DNA of 15,160 nucleotides from UBA2231 sp964415175 (GTDB taxonomy: Bacteria > Elusimicrobiota > Elusimicrobia > Elusimicrobiales > UBA9959), in the NCBI GenBank assembly GCA_964415175.1, contig CAYPYG010000044.1:1-15160 (forward strand), given 5' to 3'. The position numbers were made by a program, and so were the translations under genes. The stretch's first letter is position 1; the number at the start of each line of letters is the position of its first letter. Of the stretch, positions 1 to 14,388 are shown one piece after another. Below the pieces are notes generated by a model. The model did not search any database and was not told the DNA's origin. It saw nothing but the letters and a program-made list of their open reading frames with translations.

Positions 1-436
<436 letters not shown>

Positions 437-525
437 ATTTTCGAATCCAATAACGCACTAATGCAATATGCTGCTTCTTGGCTTTTAAGCCCTAACGGGC
501 TGCGCTTAAATCCCCGCGATCTATA
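437..525 (+). other. 23S-5S internal transcribed spacer
   Basis: This short spacer contains no tRNA. It holds a small hairpin, AGCCC-TAAC-GGGCT (488-501), nested inside a second 7-bp inverted repeat (TTTAAGC at 484-490 with GCTTAAA at 504-510). The last 16 bases form the upstream arm of the long stem that encloses 5S. These structures probably guide cleavage of the precursor rRNA; that role is inferred from position only. Confidence 0.7.
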
Positions 526-663
526 AGACCGGTGGCTATTCCGGAGAGGTTACACCCGTTCCCATTCCGAACACGGCAGTTAAGGGCTCCAGGGCCGATG
601 GTACTAACACCCAACTCGGTGTTGGGAGAGTAGGTCGCTGCCGGTCTTATAGATCGCGGGGAT
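510..663 (+). other. Long perfect inverted repeat enclosing 5S rRNA (processing stem)
   Basis: Bases 510-532 are the exact reverse complement of 641-663, a 23-bp perfect stem. About 7 bp of it is 5S helix I; the remaining 16 bp extends the helix outside the mature 5S. Stems flanking rRNAs are known substrates for maturation nucleases (RNase III-, RNase E- or RNase M5-type). No T-run follows the stem, so it does not look like an intrinsic terminator, although it lies just before rplJ. Confidence 0.8.
526..648 (+). rRNA. rrf: 5S ribosomal RNA
   Basis: This is a complete 5S gene of about 123 nt. Conserved landmarks are the loop region CCCATTCCGAACACGG (571-586), then AGGGCCGATGGTA near 591-603 and GGGAGAGTAGGTCGCTGCC at 624-642. 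The ends are set by helix I, AGACCGG (526-532) pairing with CCGGTCT (641-647), as in E. coli. Mature ends may differ by one or two bases because the pairing continues outward on both sides. It lies 89 bp after 23S, as expected for an rRNA operon. Confidence 0.96.
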
Positions 664-703
664 AGTCAAAGAACGGAAAAGATCTGTTGCGACGGTAAAC
701 GAA

Positions 704-1249
704 ATGAAATACTCCAAGAACGACAAGGTAGAGGCCGCTAAGAAGCTCGGCGCCGATTTAAAGGCGTCCGACGTCTTTTTCGCGTCCTTCCAGGGCCTGA
801 AGTTCGAGAACCTCAACGTTCTCCGGGACAAGCTGCGCCCGTCGAAATCCAGGTTCACCGTCACCCGCAACACCATCATCTCGCACGCTCTGGAGAACGC
901 CTCCCTGAAACCCGCCGACGCCTCCGTGGCCAAGGGCCCGACCGCCGTGGTCACCCTGGCGGACCACGACGAGGTGACCAAGGTCGCGAAGGAGCTGATG
1001 CTGTTCGCCAAGGAGAACCCGGCCCTCAAGATCAAGGGCGGTTTCTACGAGAAGAACTGGCTCACCCCCGCCGACATCGAGAAGCTTTCCAAGATAGGCT
1101 CCAAGACGGAACTGCTCACCCAGCTGGCCGGCACGCTGTACTCCAGCATAGCCCAGATCCGCTGGGTGCTTGATTCCCTGAAAGAGCAGAAAGAAAAGGC
1201 CGGCGGCGCTCCTGCCGCGGCTCCTGAAAACCCGGCGCAGAGCGCCTGA
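704..1249 (+). CDS. rplJ: 50S ribosomal protein L10
   Basis: L10 forms the base of the ribosomal stalk: its N-terminal domain binds 23S rRNA and its C-terminal helix carries L7/L12 dimers. At 181 aa it has normal length. The N-terminal part (MKYSKNDKVEAAKKLGADLK), the central SRFTVTRNTIISHAL and GPTAVV segments and the Ala/Pro-rich tail fit the family. The ATG at 704 is the natural start by homology, but there is no strong Shine-Dalgarno sequence in front of it; only a weak ACGG/GGAAAAG context is visible. In many bacteria L10-L12 represses its own mRNA through a leader; here only 55 nt separate 5S from the start codon. The gene is followed by rplL after an unusually long gap. The usual upstream partners rplK and rplA are replaced here by the rRNA operon. 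Confidence 0.96.
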   Translation: MKYSKNDKVEAAKKLGADLKASDVFFASFQGLKFENLNVLRDKLRPSKSRFTVTRNTIISHALENASLKPADASVAKGPTAVVTLADHDEVTKVAKELMLFAKENPALKIKGGFYEKNWLTPADIEKLSKIGSKTELLTQLAGTLYSSIAQIRWVLDSLKEQKEKAGGAPAAAPENPAQSA

Positions 1250-1490
1250 GCCGTATCCACGTTTTTACCGTAGAAGTCGATGAAGTGCGGTCTCTCCACA
1301 CTCCTCACGTCTGCGTTTTTTCGTCTCTGAAAATTTGAAGGCCGTCCGACGGACATAGTTCTCGATACGGCGCTCACGATCTGAAGTAAATCCTGGTAGT
1401 CCCGCCAGTCAATGGGATAAACCCCTTCGCCCGCAAAGGCGTTGGGGGCTACTAAAAAGACCGCCTCCGGGCGGCAAAAGGAGCCCTGAA
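1250..1490 (+). promoter_or_regulatory. Long rplJ-rplL intergenic region with two hairpins
   Basis: This is a 241-bp gap with no supportable gene. Near its end it holds two hairpins. The first, at 1422-1447, pairs CCCC-TT-CGCC with GGCG-TT-GGGG around a CGCAAA loop. The second, at 1461-1474, is CCGCC-TCCG-GGCGG and sits just upstream of the rplL Shine-Dalgarno AAGGAG (1478-1483). A GTCC-GAC-GGAC mini-hairpin is near 1344-1354. Base composition is less GC-rich than the flanking genes. The hairpins could be processing or stability elements that raise L7/L12 output over L10, which is needed at about fourfold excess. I see no convincing -35/-10 pair. Confidence 0.5.
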
Positions 1491-1880
1491 ATGGCAACCA
1501 TGAGCAAAGACCAGCTGATAGAAGCTATCGGCGGCATGACGATAATGGAACTTTCCGACCTCGTGAAGGGGATCGAAGAGAAGTTCGGCGTGAAGGCCGC
1601 CCCGACGGGCGTGGCCGTCGCCGCCGCACCCGGCGCCGCCGGCGGCGCCGCCGCCGAGGAGAAGACCGAGTTTACCGTCGTGCTCAAAGCCGTGACCGAC
1701 ACCGCCAAGAAGATCAGCGTCATCAAGGTCGTGCGCGAGCTGACCGGCCTGGGACTCAAGGAGTCCAAGGACCTGGTCGAAGGCGCCCCCAAGAACGTGA
1801 AAGAGAACGTCGACAAGAAGGCCGCCGACGAGATGAAGAAGAAGCTCGAAGAGGCCGGTGCCGCGGTCGAACTGAAGTAA
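1491..1880 (+). CDS. rplL: 50S ribosomal protein L7/L12
   Basis: L7/L12 is the multi-copy stalk protein that recruits and activates translational GTPases such as EF-G and EF-Tu. At 129 aa it has the standard layout: an N-terminal dimerisation domain (about 5-35), an Ala/Gly-rich flexible hinge (about 36-56) and the C-terminal factor-binding domain (58-129). The last includes EKTEFTVVLKAV, the GLGLKESKDLVE helix that contacts elongation factors, and the EEAGAAVELK end. The start at 1491 has AAGGAG seven bases upstream. A second ATG four codons in (1500) is less well placed. A stable hairpin lies immediately before the ribosome-binding site. Confidence 0.98.
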   Translation: MATMSKDQLIEAIGGMTIMELSDLVKGIEEKFGVKAAPTGVAVAAAPGAAGGAAAEEKTEFTVVLKAVTDTAKKISVIKVVRELTGLGLKESKDLVEGAPKNVKENVDKKAADEMKKKLEEAGAAVELK

Positions 1881-1907
1881 GCGGTTCCAGTAAGAAGCTA
1901 ACGGATC

Positions 1908-1937
1908 CCGCCGTCGGCCCGAGAAGGCCGGCGGCGG
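1908..1937 (+). promoter_or_regulatory. 12-bp hairpin in the rplL-rpoB gap
   Basis: CCGCCGTCGGCC (1908-1919) pairs with GGCCGGCGGCGG (1926-1937) through a CGAGAA loop, with a single G-U pair. It is followed by AGTCTGCG, not a U-tract, so it is not a canonical intrinsic terminator. In E. coli the equivalent gap holds a partial attenuator and an RNase III site that uncouple rpoBC from ribosomal protein expression. A similar role is likely here by position, but it is inferred. Confidence 0.6.
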
Positions 1938-2082
1938 AGTCTGCGTGCCGGGACCCGCAGCCCAGAAGTGCCAGGAACTCTAGTCTGCATATCGAGAAAA
2001 GGACTATAGCAGATTGAGCCGTAACCCGGGGGACTTGAAGCCCTCCGGAACGGTCGTTTTTCATCCGCGGAAAGAGGTGACC

Positions 2083-5847
<3,765 letters not shown>

Positions 5848-5873
5848 GACGAGTCTTAGCCAGGCGCTAACAG

Positions 5874-5913
5874 CGCGGTACGGGGCCGGGAGCGGCCCGG
5901 CCCCGGTACCGCG
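5874..5913 (+). promoter_or_regulatory. Strong hairpin in the rpoB-rpoC gap
   Basis: Bases 5874-5890 pair with 5896-5913 in a 17-bp GC-rich stem with one bulged base on the 3' side and an AGCGG loop. It is followed by AGCAGCGAAAAAAG, an A-run rather than a U-run. It therefore does not fit an intrinsic terminator, and full termination here would abolish rpoC expression. An RNA processing or stability element is more likely; this is inference from structure and position. Confidence 0.6.
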
Positions 5914-5942
5914 AGCAGCGAAAAAAGACCGGAGACCAGAAC

Positions 5943-10139
<4,197 letters not shown>

Positions 10140-10148
10140 GTTCGTTCT

Positions 10149-10538
10149 ATGGCTACGATAAACCAGCTTATAAGGCACGGCCGCGAAGAGCTGCCGCAGT
10201 TCAGCAAGGCCCCGGCGCTCATGTCGTGCCCCCAGCGGCGCGGCGTCTGCACCCGCGTCTACACCACCACCCCGAAGAAGCCGAACTCGGCGCTGCGCAA
10301 GGTGGCCCGCGTGAAGCTCACCTCCAAGGTGGAGGTGACCGCCTATATCCCCGGCGAGGGACATAACCTGCAGGAGCATTCGATAGTCCTCGTGCGCGGC
10401 GGCCGCGTCAAGGACCTGCCGGGCGTGCGCTACCACATCATCCGCGGCGCGCTCGACGCCGCCGGCGTCGAGAACAGGCGCCAGGGCCGCTCGCTCTACG
10501 GCGCCAAGAGGCCCAAGCCGGGCGCAGCCAAGAAGTAA
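10149..10538 (+). CDS. rpsL: 30S ribosomal protein S12
   Basis: S12 is the decoding-centre protein of the small subunit. Its length of 129 aa is normal. The hallmark CTRVYTTTPKKPNSALRKV, GEGHNLQEHS and RGGRVKDLPGVRYH motifs are intact. The lysines whose substitution gives streptomycin resistance elsewhere (in TPKKPNS and GGRVKDLPG) are unchanged. The best Shine-Dalgarno, AAGGAG (10131-10136), lies within the last codons of rpoC, with a rather long 12-base spacing to ATG; only 9 bp separate the two genes. This starts the str-operon part of the window. Confidence 0.98.
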   Translation: MATINQLIRHGREELPQFSKAPALMSCPQRRGVCTRVYTTTPKKPNSALRKVARVKLTSKVEVTAYIPGEGHNLQEHSIVLVRGGRVKDLPGVRYHIIRGALDAAGVENRRQGRSLYGAKRPKPGAAKK

Positions 10539-10559
10539 GCACACCAGGAGAACAAAGAT

Positions 10560-11042
10560 ATGCCAAGGAAAGGTTTAAGGCCGCGCGACAGGAGACCCGC
10601 TCCCCCGGCCGACTTCAAGTTCAATTCCGTCCTGATATCCCGCCTCGTCAACAGGATCAACTTCCAGGGCAAGAAGGTCGCCTCCGAGAAGGTGGTCTAC
10701 GGCGCCATGGACATCATCAAGGAGAAGACCAAGGAAGATCCCATGGTGGTCTTCACCAAGGCCGTCGAGAACGTGCGGCCGCTCCTGGAGATCCGGCCCC
10801 GCCGCGTCGGCGGCGCCAACTACCAGGTGCCGATAGAGGTCAAGCCCGCCCGCGGCACCGCCCTGGCGATGCAGTGGATGCTCAAGGCCGCGCGCGAGCG
10901 CGCCGGCGCGCCCATGTCCGCCCGCCTGGCGGAGGAGATCCTGCTGGCCTATAAGAAGGAAGGGGCCGCTTTCAAGAAGCGCGAGGACACTCACAAGATG
11001 GCCGAGGCCAACCGGGCCTTCGCTCATTTCAGGTGGTGGTAG
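10560..11042 (+). CDS. rpsG: 30S ribosomal protein S7
   Basis: S7 nucleates assembly of the 30S head and lines the E site. The 160-aa product shows the family signature VENVRPLLEIRPRRVGGANY, followed by QVPIEVKPARGTALAMQWML and the C-terminal KKREDTHKMAEANRAFAHF. The start has AGGAG (10546-10550) nine bases upstream. It follows rpsL by 21 bp and precedes fusA by 61 bp. In E. coli S7 represses translation of its own operon; no equivalent site can be recognised here with confidence. Confidence 0.98.
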   Translation: MPRKGLRPRDRRPAPPADFKFNSVLISRLVNRINFQGKKVASEKVVYGAMDIIKEKTKEDPMVVFTKAVENVRPLLEIRPRRVGGANYQVPIEVKPARGTALAMQWMLKAARERAGAPMSARLAEEILLAYKKEGAAFKKREDTHKMAEANRAFAHFRWW

Positions 11043-11103
11043 TTCCGCGGGGGGAGCCCGCCTCTTCGACGGGGCGCGGGAATAAAAAGCAAAAGGACCG
11101 TAC

Positions 11104-13200
11104 ATGGCGATAGATCTCAGGAAACTCAGGAACCTCGGCATCATAGCCCACATCGACGCGGGCAAGACCACCACCAGCGAGCGCATCCTCTACTATACGG
11201 GCAAGTCCCATAAGATAGGCGAAGTGCACGACGGCGCGGCCACCACCGACTGGATGCCGCAGGAGCGCGAGCGCGGCATCACGATCACCGCCGCCGCCAT
11301 CACCACGCAGTGGAAGGACCACACGGTCAACATCATCGACACCCCCGGCCACGTGGACTTCACGGCCGAGGTCGAGCGTTCGCTGCGCGTGCTCGACGGC
11401 GCCGTCACCGTTTTCGACGGCGTGCAGGGCGTGGAGCCCCAGTCCGAGACCGTCTGGCGCCAGGCCGACCGCTACCACGTGCCGCGCGTCGCCTACGTCA
11501 ACAAGATGGACCGCATCGGCGCCGACTTCTTCATGTCCGCCAACTCCATAGTCGAGAAGCTGGGCGCCAACGCCGCCCCCATACAGCTCCCCATAGGCGT
11601 GACCGAGACCTTCAGGGGCCTGGTGGACCTGGTCCGCATGAAGGCCGTGATCTGGACCGGCGACCAGCTGGGCGCGGACTTCCACGACGAGGAGATCCCC
11701 GCCGACATGCAGGAGCTCGCCAGGAAGTACCGCGACAACCTGATCGAGAAACTCTCCGACTTCGACGAGAAGATCATGGAGCGCTACCTGGCCGGCGACA
11801 CCAACTTCACCGAGGCCGAGCTGAAAGCCGCCATCCGCAAGGGCACGCTGTCCTGCAAGTTCTTCCCGGTGCTCTGCGGCTCCTCCTATAAGAACAAGGG
11901 CGTGCAGCCGATGCTCGACGCCGTCATCGACTTCCTGCCCTCGCCGCTGGACGTCCCCGCCATCACCGGCACCGACGCGAACACCGGCGCGGAGGCCGAG
12001 CGCAAGTCCGACGACAAGGAGCCCTTCGCGGCCCTGCTCTTCAAGATCCAGACCGACCCCTACGTGGGCAAGCTGACCTTCTTCCGCGTCTATTCCGGCG
12101 TGCTGAAGGCCGGCGACAGCGTCTATTTCGCCCGCAGGAAGGCGACCGAGCGCATCGGCCGCATCCTGCGCATGCACGCCGACAAGCGCGAGGAGATCAA
12201 GGAGGTCCACGCCGGCGACATCGCCGCGACCGTGGCCGTCAAGAATTCCCAGGTCGGCGAGACGATCTGCTCCCCCGACCAGCCGATAGTGCTGGAGGGC
12301 ATGAACTTCCCGGAACCGGTCATCTCGATCGCCATCGAGCCCAAGTCCAAGGAGGACGAGGAGAAGATGGGCATCGCGATGGGCCGCCTGGCCGAAGAGG
12401 ACCAGACCTTCCGCATCAAGACCGACGAGGAGACCTCGCAGACCATCATCTCCGGCATGGGCGAACTCCACCTCGACATCATCGTGGACCGCCTCAAGCG
12501 CGAGTTTAACGTGCAGGCCAACGTCGGCAAGCCGCAGGTCGCCTTCCGCGAGACCGTCAGGAAGGCCGTGGAGATGGAAGGCAAGTTCATCCGCCAGTCC
12601 GGCGGCCGCGGCCAGTACGGCCACGTCTGGCTGAAGGTGGAGCCGCAGGAGACCGGCAAGGGCTTCGAGTTCGTCGACGCCATCAAGCAGGGCCGCATCC
12701 CCAAGGAATTCATCCCCGCCGTGGAGAAGGGCTGCCGCGAGGCGCTCGACGGCGGAGCGATAGCCGGCTTCCCGATCGTGGACATCAAGGCGACGCTGTT
12801 CGACGGTTCCTTCCACGAGGTGGACTCCTCCGAAATAGCGTTCAAGATCGCCGGGGCCATGGCGCTGCGCGCGGCCTGCAAGGCCGCCAACCCGGTGCTG
12901 CTGGAGCCGATCATGAAGTTCGAGGTCGTCACGCCCGAGGCCAACATGGGCGACGTGATAGGCGACCTGAACTCGCGCCGCGCCAAGATAGCCGAGATGG
13001 GCAACCGCGGCAACGTGCGCTTCATACGCGGCACCGTGCCGCTCAGCGAGATGTTCGGCTACGCCACCATCGTGCGCTCGATCTCCCAGGGCCGGGCCTC
13101 CTTCAACCTGGAGCCCAGCCACTACGAGGACGTGCCCAACAATATCGCCAAGGGAGTCATAGAGAAGAGGACCCAGGCCGCGGAAGCGGTGGAGAAATAA
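11104..13200 (+). CDS. fusA: Elongation factor G
   Basis: EF-G is the translational GTPase that drives translocation and, with RRF, ribosome recycling. The product is 698 aa, full length. Visible motifs: P-loop AHIDAGKTT (15-23), switch region ERERGITI, G3 DTPGH (79-83), G4 NKMD (133-136) and the domain IV GGRGQYGHVWLKVEP segment. AAGGA (11093-11097) precedes the ATG. A small GC hairpin (11059-11076) lies in the 61-bp gap after rpsG. The final 12 codons and the stop lie in a 91-bp repeat that recurs at 15048-15138, so the same 12 residues also end the foreign gene at 14389-15087. The fusA gene itself is intact. Confidence 0.99.
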   Translation: MAIDLRKLRNLGIIAHIDAGKTTTSERILYYTGKSHKIGEVHDGAATTDWMPQERERGITITAAAITTQWKDHTVNIIDTPGHVDFTAEVERSLRVLDGAVTVFDGVQGVEPQSETVWRQADRYHVPRVAYVNKMDRIGADFFMSANSIVEKLGANAAPIQLPIGVTETFRGLVDLVRMKAVIWTGDQLGADFHDEEIPADMQELARKYRDNLIEKLSDFDEKIMERYLAGDTNFTEAELKAAIRKGTLSCKFFPVLCGSSYKNKGVQPMLDAVIDFLPSPLDVPAITGTDANTGAEAERKSDDKEPFAALLFKIQTDPYVGKLTFFRVYSGVLKAGDSVYFARRKATERIGRILRMHADKREEIKEVHAGDIAATVAVKNSQVGETICSPDQPIVLEGMNFPEPVISIAIEPKSKEDEEKMGIAMGRLAEEDQTFRIKTDEETSQTIISGMGELHLDIIVDRLKREFNVQANVGKPQVAFRETVRKAVEMEGKFIRQSGGRGQYGHVWLKVEPQETGKGFEFVDAIKQGRIPKEFIPAVEKGCREALDGGAIAGFPIVDIKATLFDGSFHEVDSSEIAFKIAGAMALRAACKAANPVLLEPIMKFEVVTPEANMGDVIGDLNSRRAKIAEMGNRGNVRFIRGTVPLSEMFGYATIVRSISQGRASFNLEPSHYEDVPNNIAKGVIEKRTQAAEAVEK

Positions 13201-13251
13201 ACAAGGAGAAAGCAACTTATGGCTAAAGCGAAATTTGACAGGAGCAAGCCC
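13161..13251 (+). repeat. 91-bp perfect direct repeat, copy 1 (fusA end / tuf start)
   Basis: Identical base for base to 15048-15138; the flanking bases differ on both sides (T versus C on the left, G versus C on the right). The repeat holds the last 12 fusA codons plus one base, the stop, the 18-bp spacer with AAGGAG (13203-13208), and exactly the first 11 tuf codons. In this copy the fusA side is native and the tuf start is joined to a foreign gene. Confidence 0.98.
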
Positions 13252-14385
13252 GCAATACTTGTCGCGGCGTCCTTTTTAATCGCTTCGCCAGCTTTCTGCG
13301 GTTCCAGTAGACTGGATTTTGATGGTGTGGCCCCGGCCAAAATTATAATTTCGGATGTGATTTCAGAGCAGGCGGGATTCCGTGCACCATTGTTGTCACA
13401 GGCCGCGGAAGTCGGTCTTCGCTCAAGGTTTTTTCGTGTAACGGAATCCGGAGAAGAAGTCGAAGTTTTTCCTTACACTGAATCGGATGGGAAAGACTAT
13501 TATGAGTTTAAGCCGAACGACTATTTCTATCATGCGGTCTCCTGCGGTGCACAAAGCGGAACATGGGACTTGTGCGCCGATTACAAGTTTTATCCTGGAT
13601 ACGGCGGGCATAATCATACGGAGGGCGTTCCGCCGTATACATTGAACGGCACTCCTATCGCCCCGCATCGCTGTTGGCAGGGGATTCCTGTCCCCAATAC
13701 TGTCCGGTTGCAGTATAGAGCAACGGAGTTCGCGACGAGGGCGGAACATAAAATCCAGGGATGGGGGGCATGTGCCGGGGAACTGTATAATACCATCGAT
13801 TTTAAAATCGATGGTTTGGCATTGTTGCCGCCAGCGTGGCAGGATGGTCTGCACGGTGGTGTGACGTATTATACGCTAATCGGCACTACCGCCCATCATC
13901 CTATTAACCATTTTGGGAAATTCTCTACTATAACTTCGCTGCAACAAATAGCGTGGAACTATTATCTCGAGTTCTCCACTTATTCTGCGTTCTCAAGGTT
14001 GGAAGTGAACGATATGAGTCTCCGCTGGGGCGGCCTGTTTGATATAGGCGGCGATTGGCGACCGCCTCATAGTGAGCATCGGTATGGACGGCAGGCCGAT
14101 CTGCGCAGGATTATATGGGATTCCTCCGGTCAGATGGTTTTCATGCCCGAAAACCAGGAGAAAAAACTGATAAAAGAGGCGTGTAAGTTCGGTGTTCAAG
14201 TCCTAAGGGAAAGCAAAGATGGACGGCTTACGGACCCACTTTTGACGCAAGATTGGGGGAGCGCATCCACGGCCCCGCATTTTCATTTGAGGTTTCCGCT
14301 GACCGGCGACGATGTGGAAAATCCGCCGGATGTCACTCCAAACCTGGCAAATTGCCAGAAACTTTTAAACGAGGATGGTAGATAA
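13219..14385 (+). CDS. Putative secreted LAS-type metallopeptidase (murein endopeptidase-like) with EF-Tu-derived N-terminus
   Basis: This encodes a 388-aa protein. Residues 1-11 (MAKAKFDRSKP) are the EF-Tu N-terminus, encoded by the duplicated tuf start. They are followed directly by a hydrophobic segment, AILVAASFLIA (12-22), and SPA-F, so EF-Tu residues form the basic n-region of a signal peptide with likely cleavage near A25. The mature part has several Cys (109, 119, 152, 185, 322, 379), compatible with disulfides outside the cytoplasm. H287-x2-G290-x3-D294 and H354-x-H356 match the zinc-ligand pattern of LAS peptidases (M15/M74, MepA type), which cut peptidoglycan peptides. The preceding GGLFDIGGDWRPPHSEHR fits such a domain. 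The N-terminal ~250 residues (GGHNH at 129-133, GGVTYYTLIG at 213-222) are unassigned. Activity and substrate are inferred. AAGGAG (13203-13208) drives translation. Codon use is unlike fusA. Confidence 0.75.
   Translation: MAKAKFDRSKPAILVAASFLIASPAFCGSSRLDFDGVAPAKIIISDVISEQAGFRAPLLSQAAEVGLRSRFFRVTESGEEVEVFPYTESDGKDYYEFKPNDYFYHAVSCGAQSGTWDLCADYKFYPGYGGHNHTEGVPPYTLNGTPIAPHRCWQGIPVPNTVRLQYRATEFATRAEHKIQGWGACAGELYNTIDFKIDGLALLPPAWQDGLHGGVTYYTLIGTTAHHPINHFGKFSTITSLQQIAWNYYLEFSTYSAFSRLEVNDMSLRWGGLFDIGGDWRPPHSEHRYGRQADLRRIIWDSSGQMVFMPENQEKKLIKEACKFGVQVLRESKDGRLTDPLLTQDWGSASTAPHFHLRFPLTGDDVENPPDVTPNLANCQKLLNEDGR
13792..13815. repeat. 24-bp perfect palindrome inside the inserted peptidase gene
   Basis: The 12-base arm ACCATCGATTTT (13792-13803) is followed directly by its exact reverse complement (13804-13815). 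It lies in codons for NTIDFKIDGL. It could be a cruciform, a dimeric protein site, or chance. No second copy was seen in the window. Confidence 0.85.
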
Positions 14386-14388
14386 AGG

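Noticed and set aside
1045..1497. Minus-strand 150-codon frame filling the rplJ-rplL gap
   Set aside because: It looks slightly more protein-like than other shadows, but it starts on TTG inside the rplL start region, overlaps the end of rplJ, and resembles no family I know.
2014..2082. TTG start that would extend rpoB by 23 residues
   Set aside because: The extension does not resemble RpoB, and the ATG at 2083 has a good Shine-Dalgarno and matches the family N-terminus.
5874..5930. Intrinsic terminator between rpoB and rpoC
   Set aside because: The strong hairpin is followed by an A-run, not a U-run, on the coding strand, and termination here would cut off rpoC.
11029..13215. Long minus-strand open frame opposite fusA
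   Set aside because: Mirror of the conserved fusA coding sequence; low-complexity translation, no ribosome-binding site considered credible.
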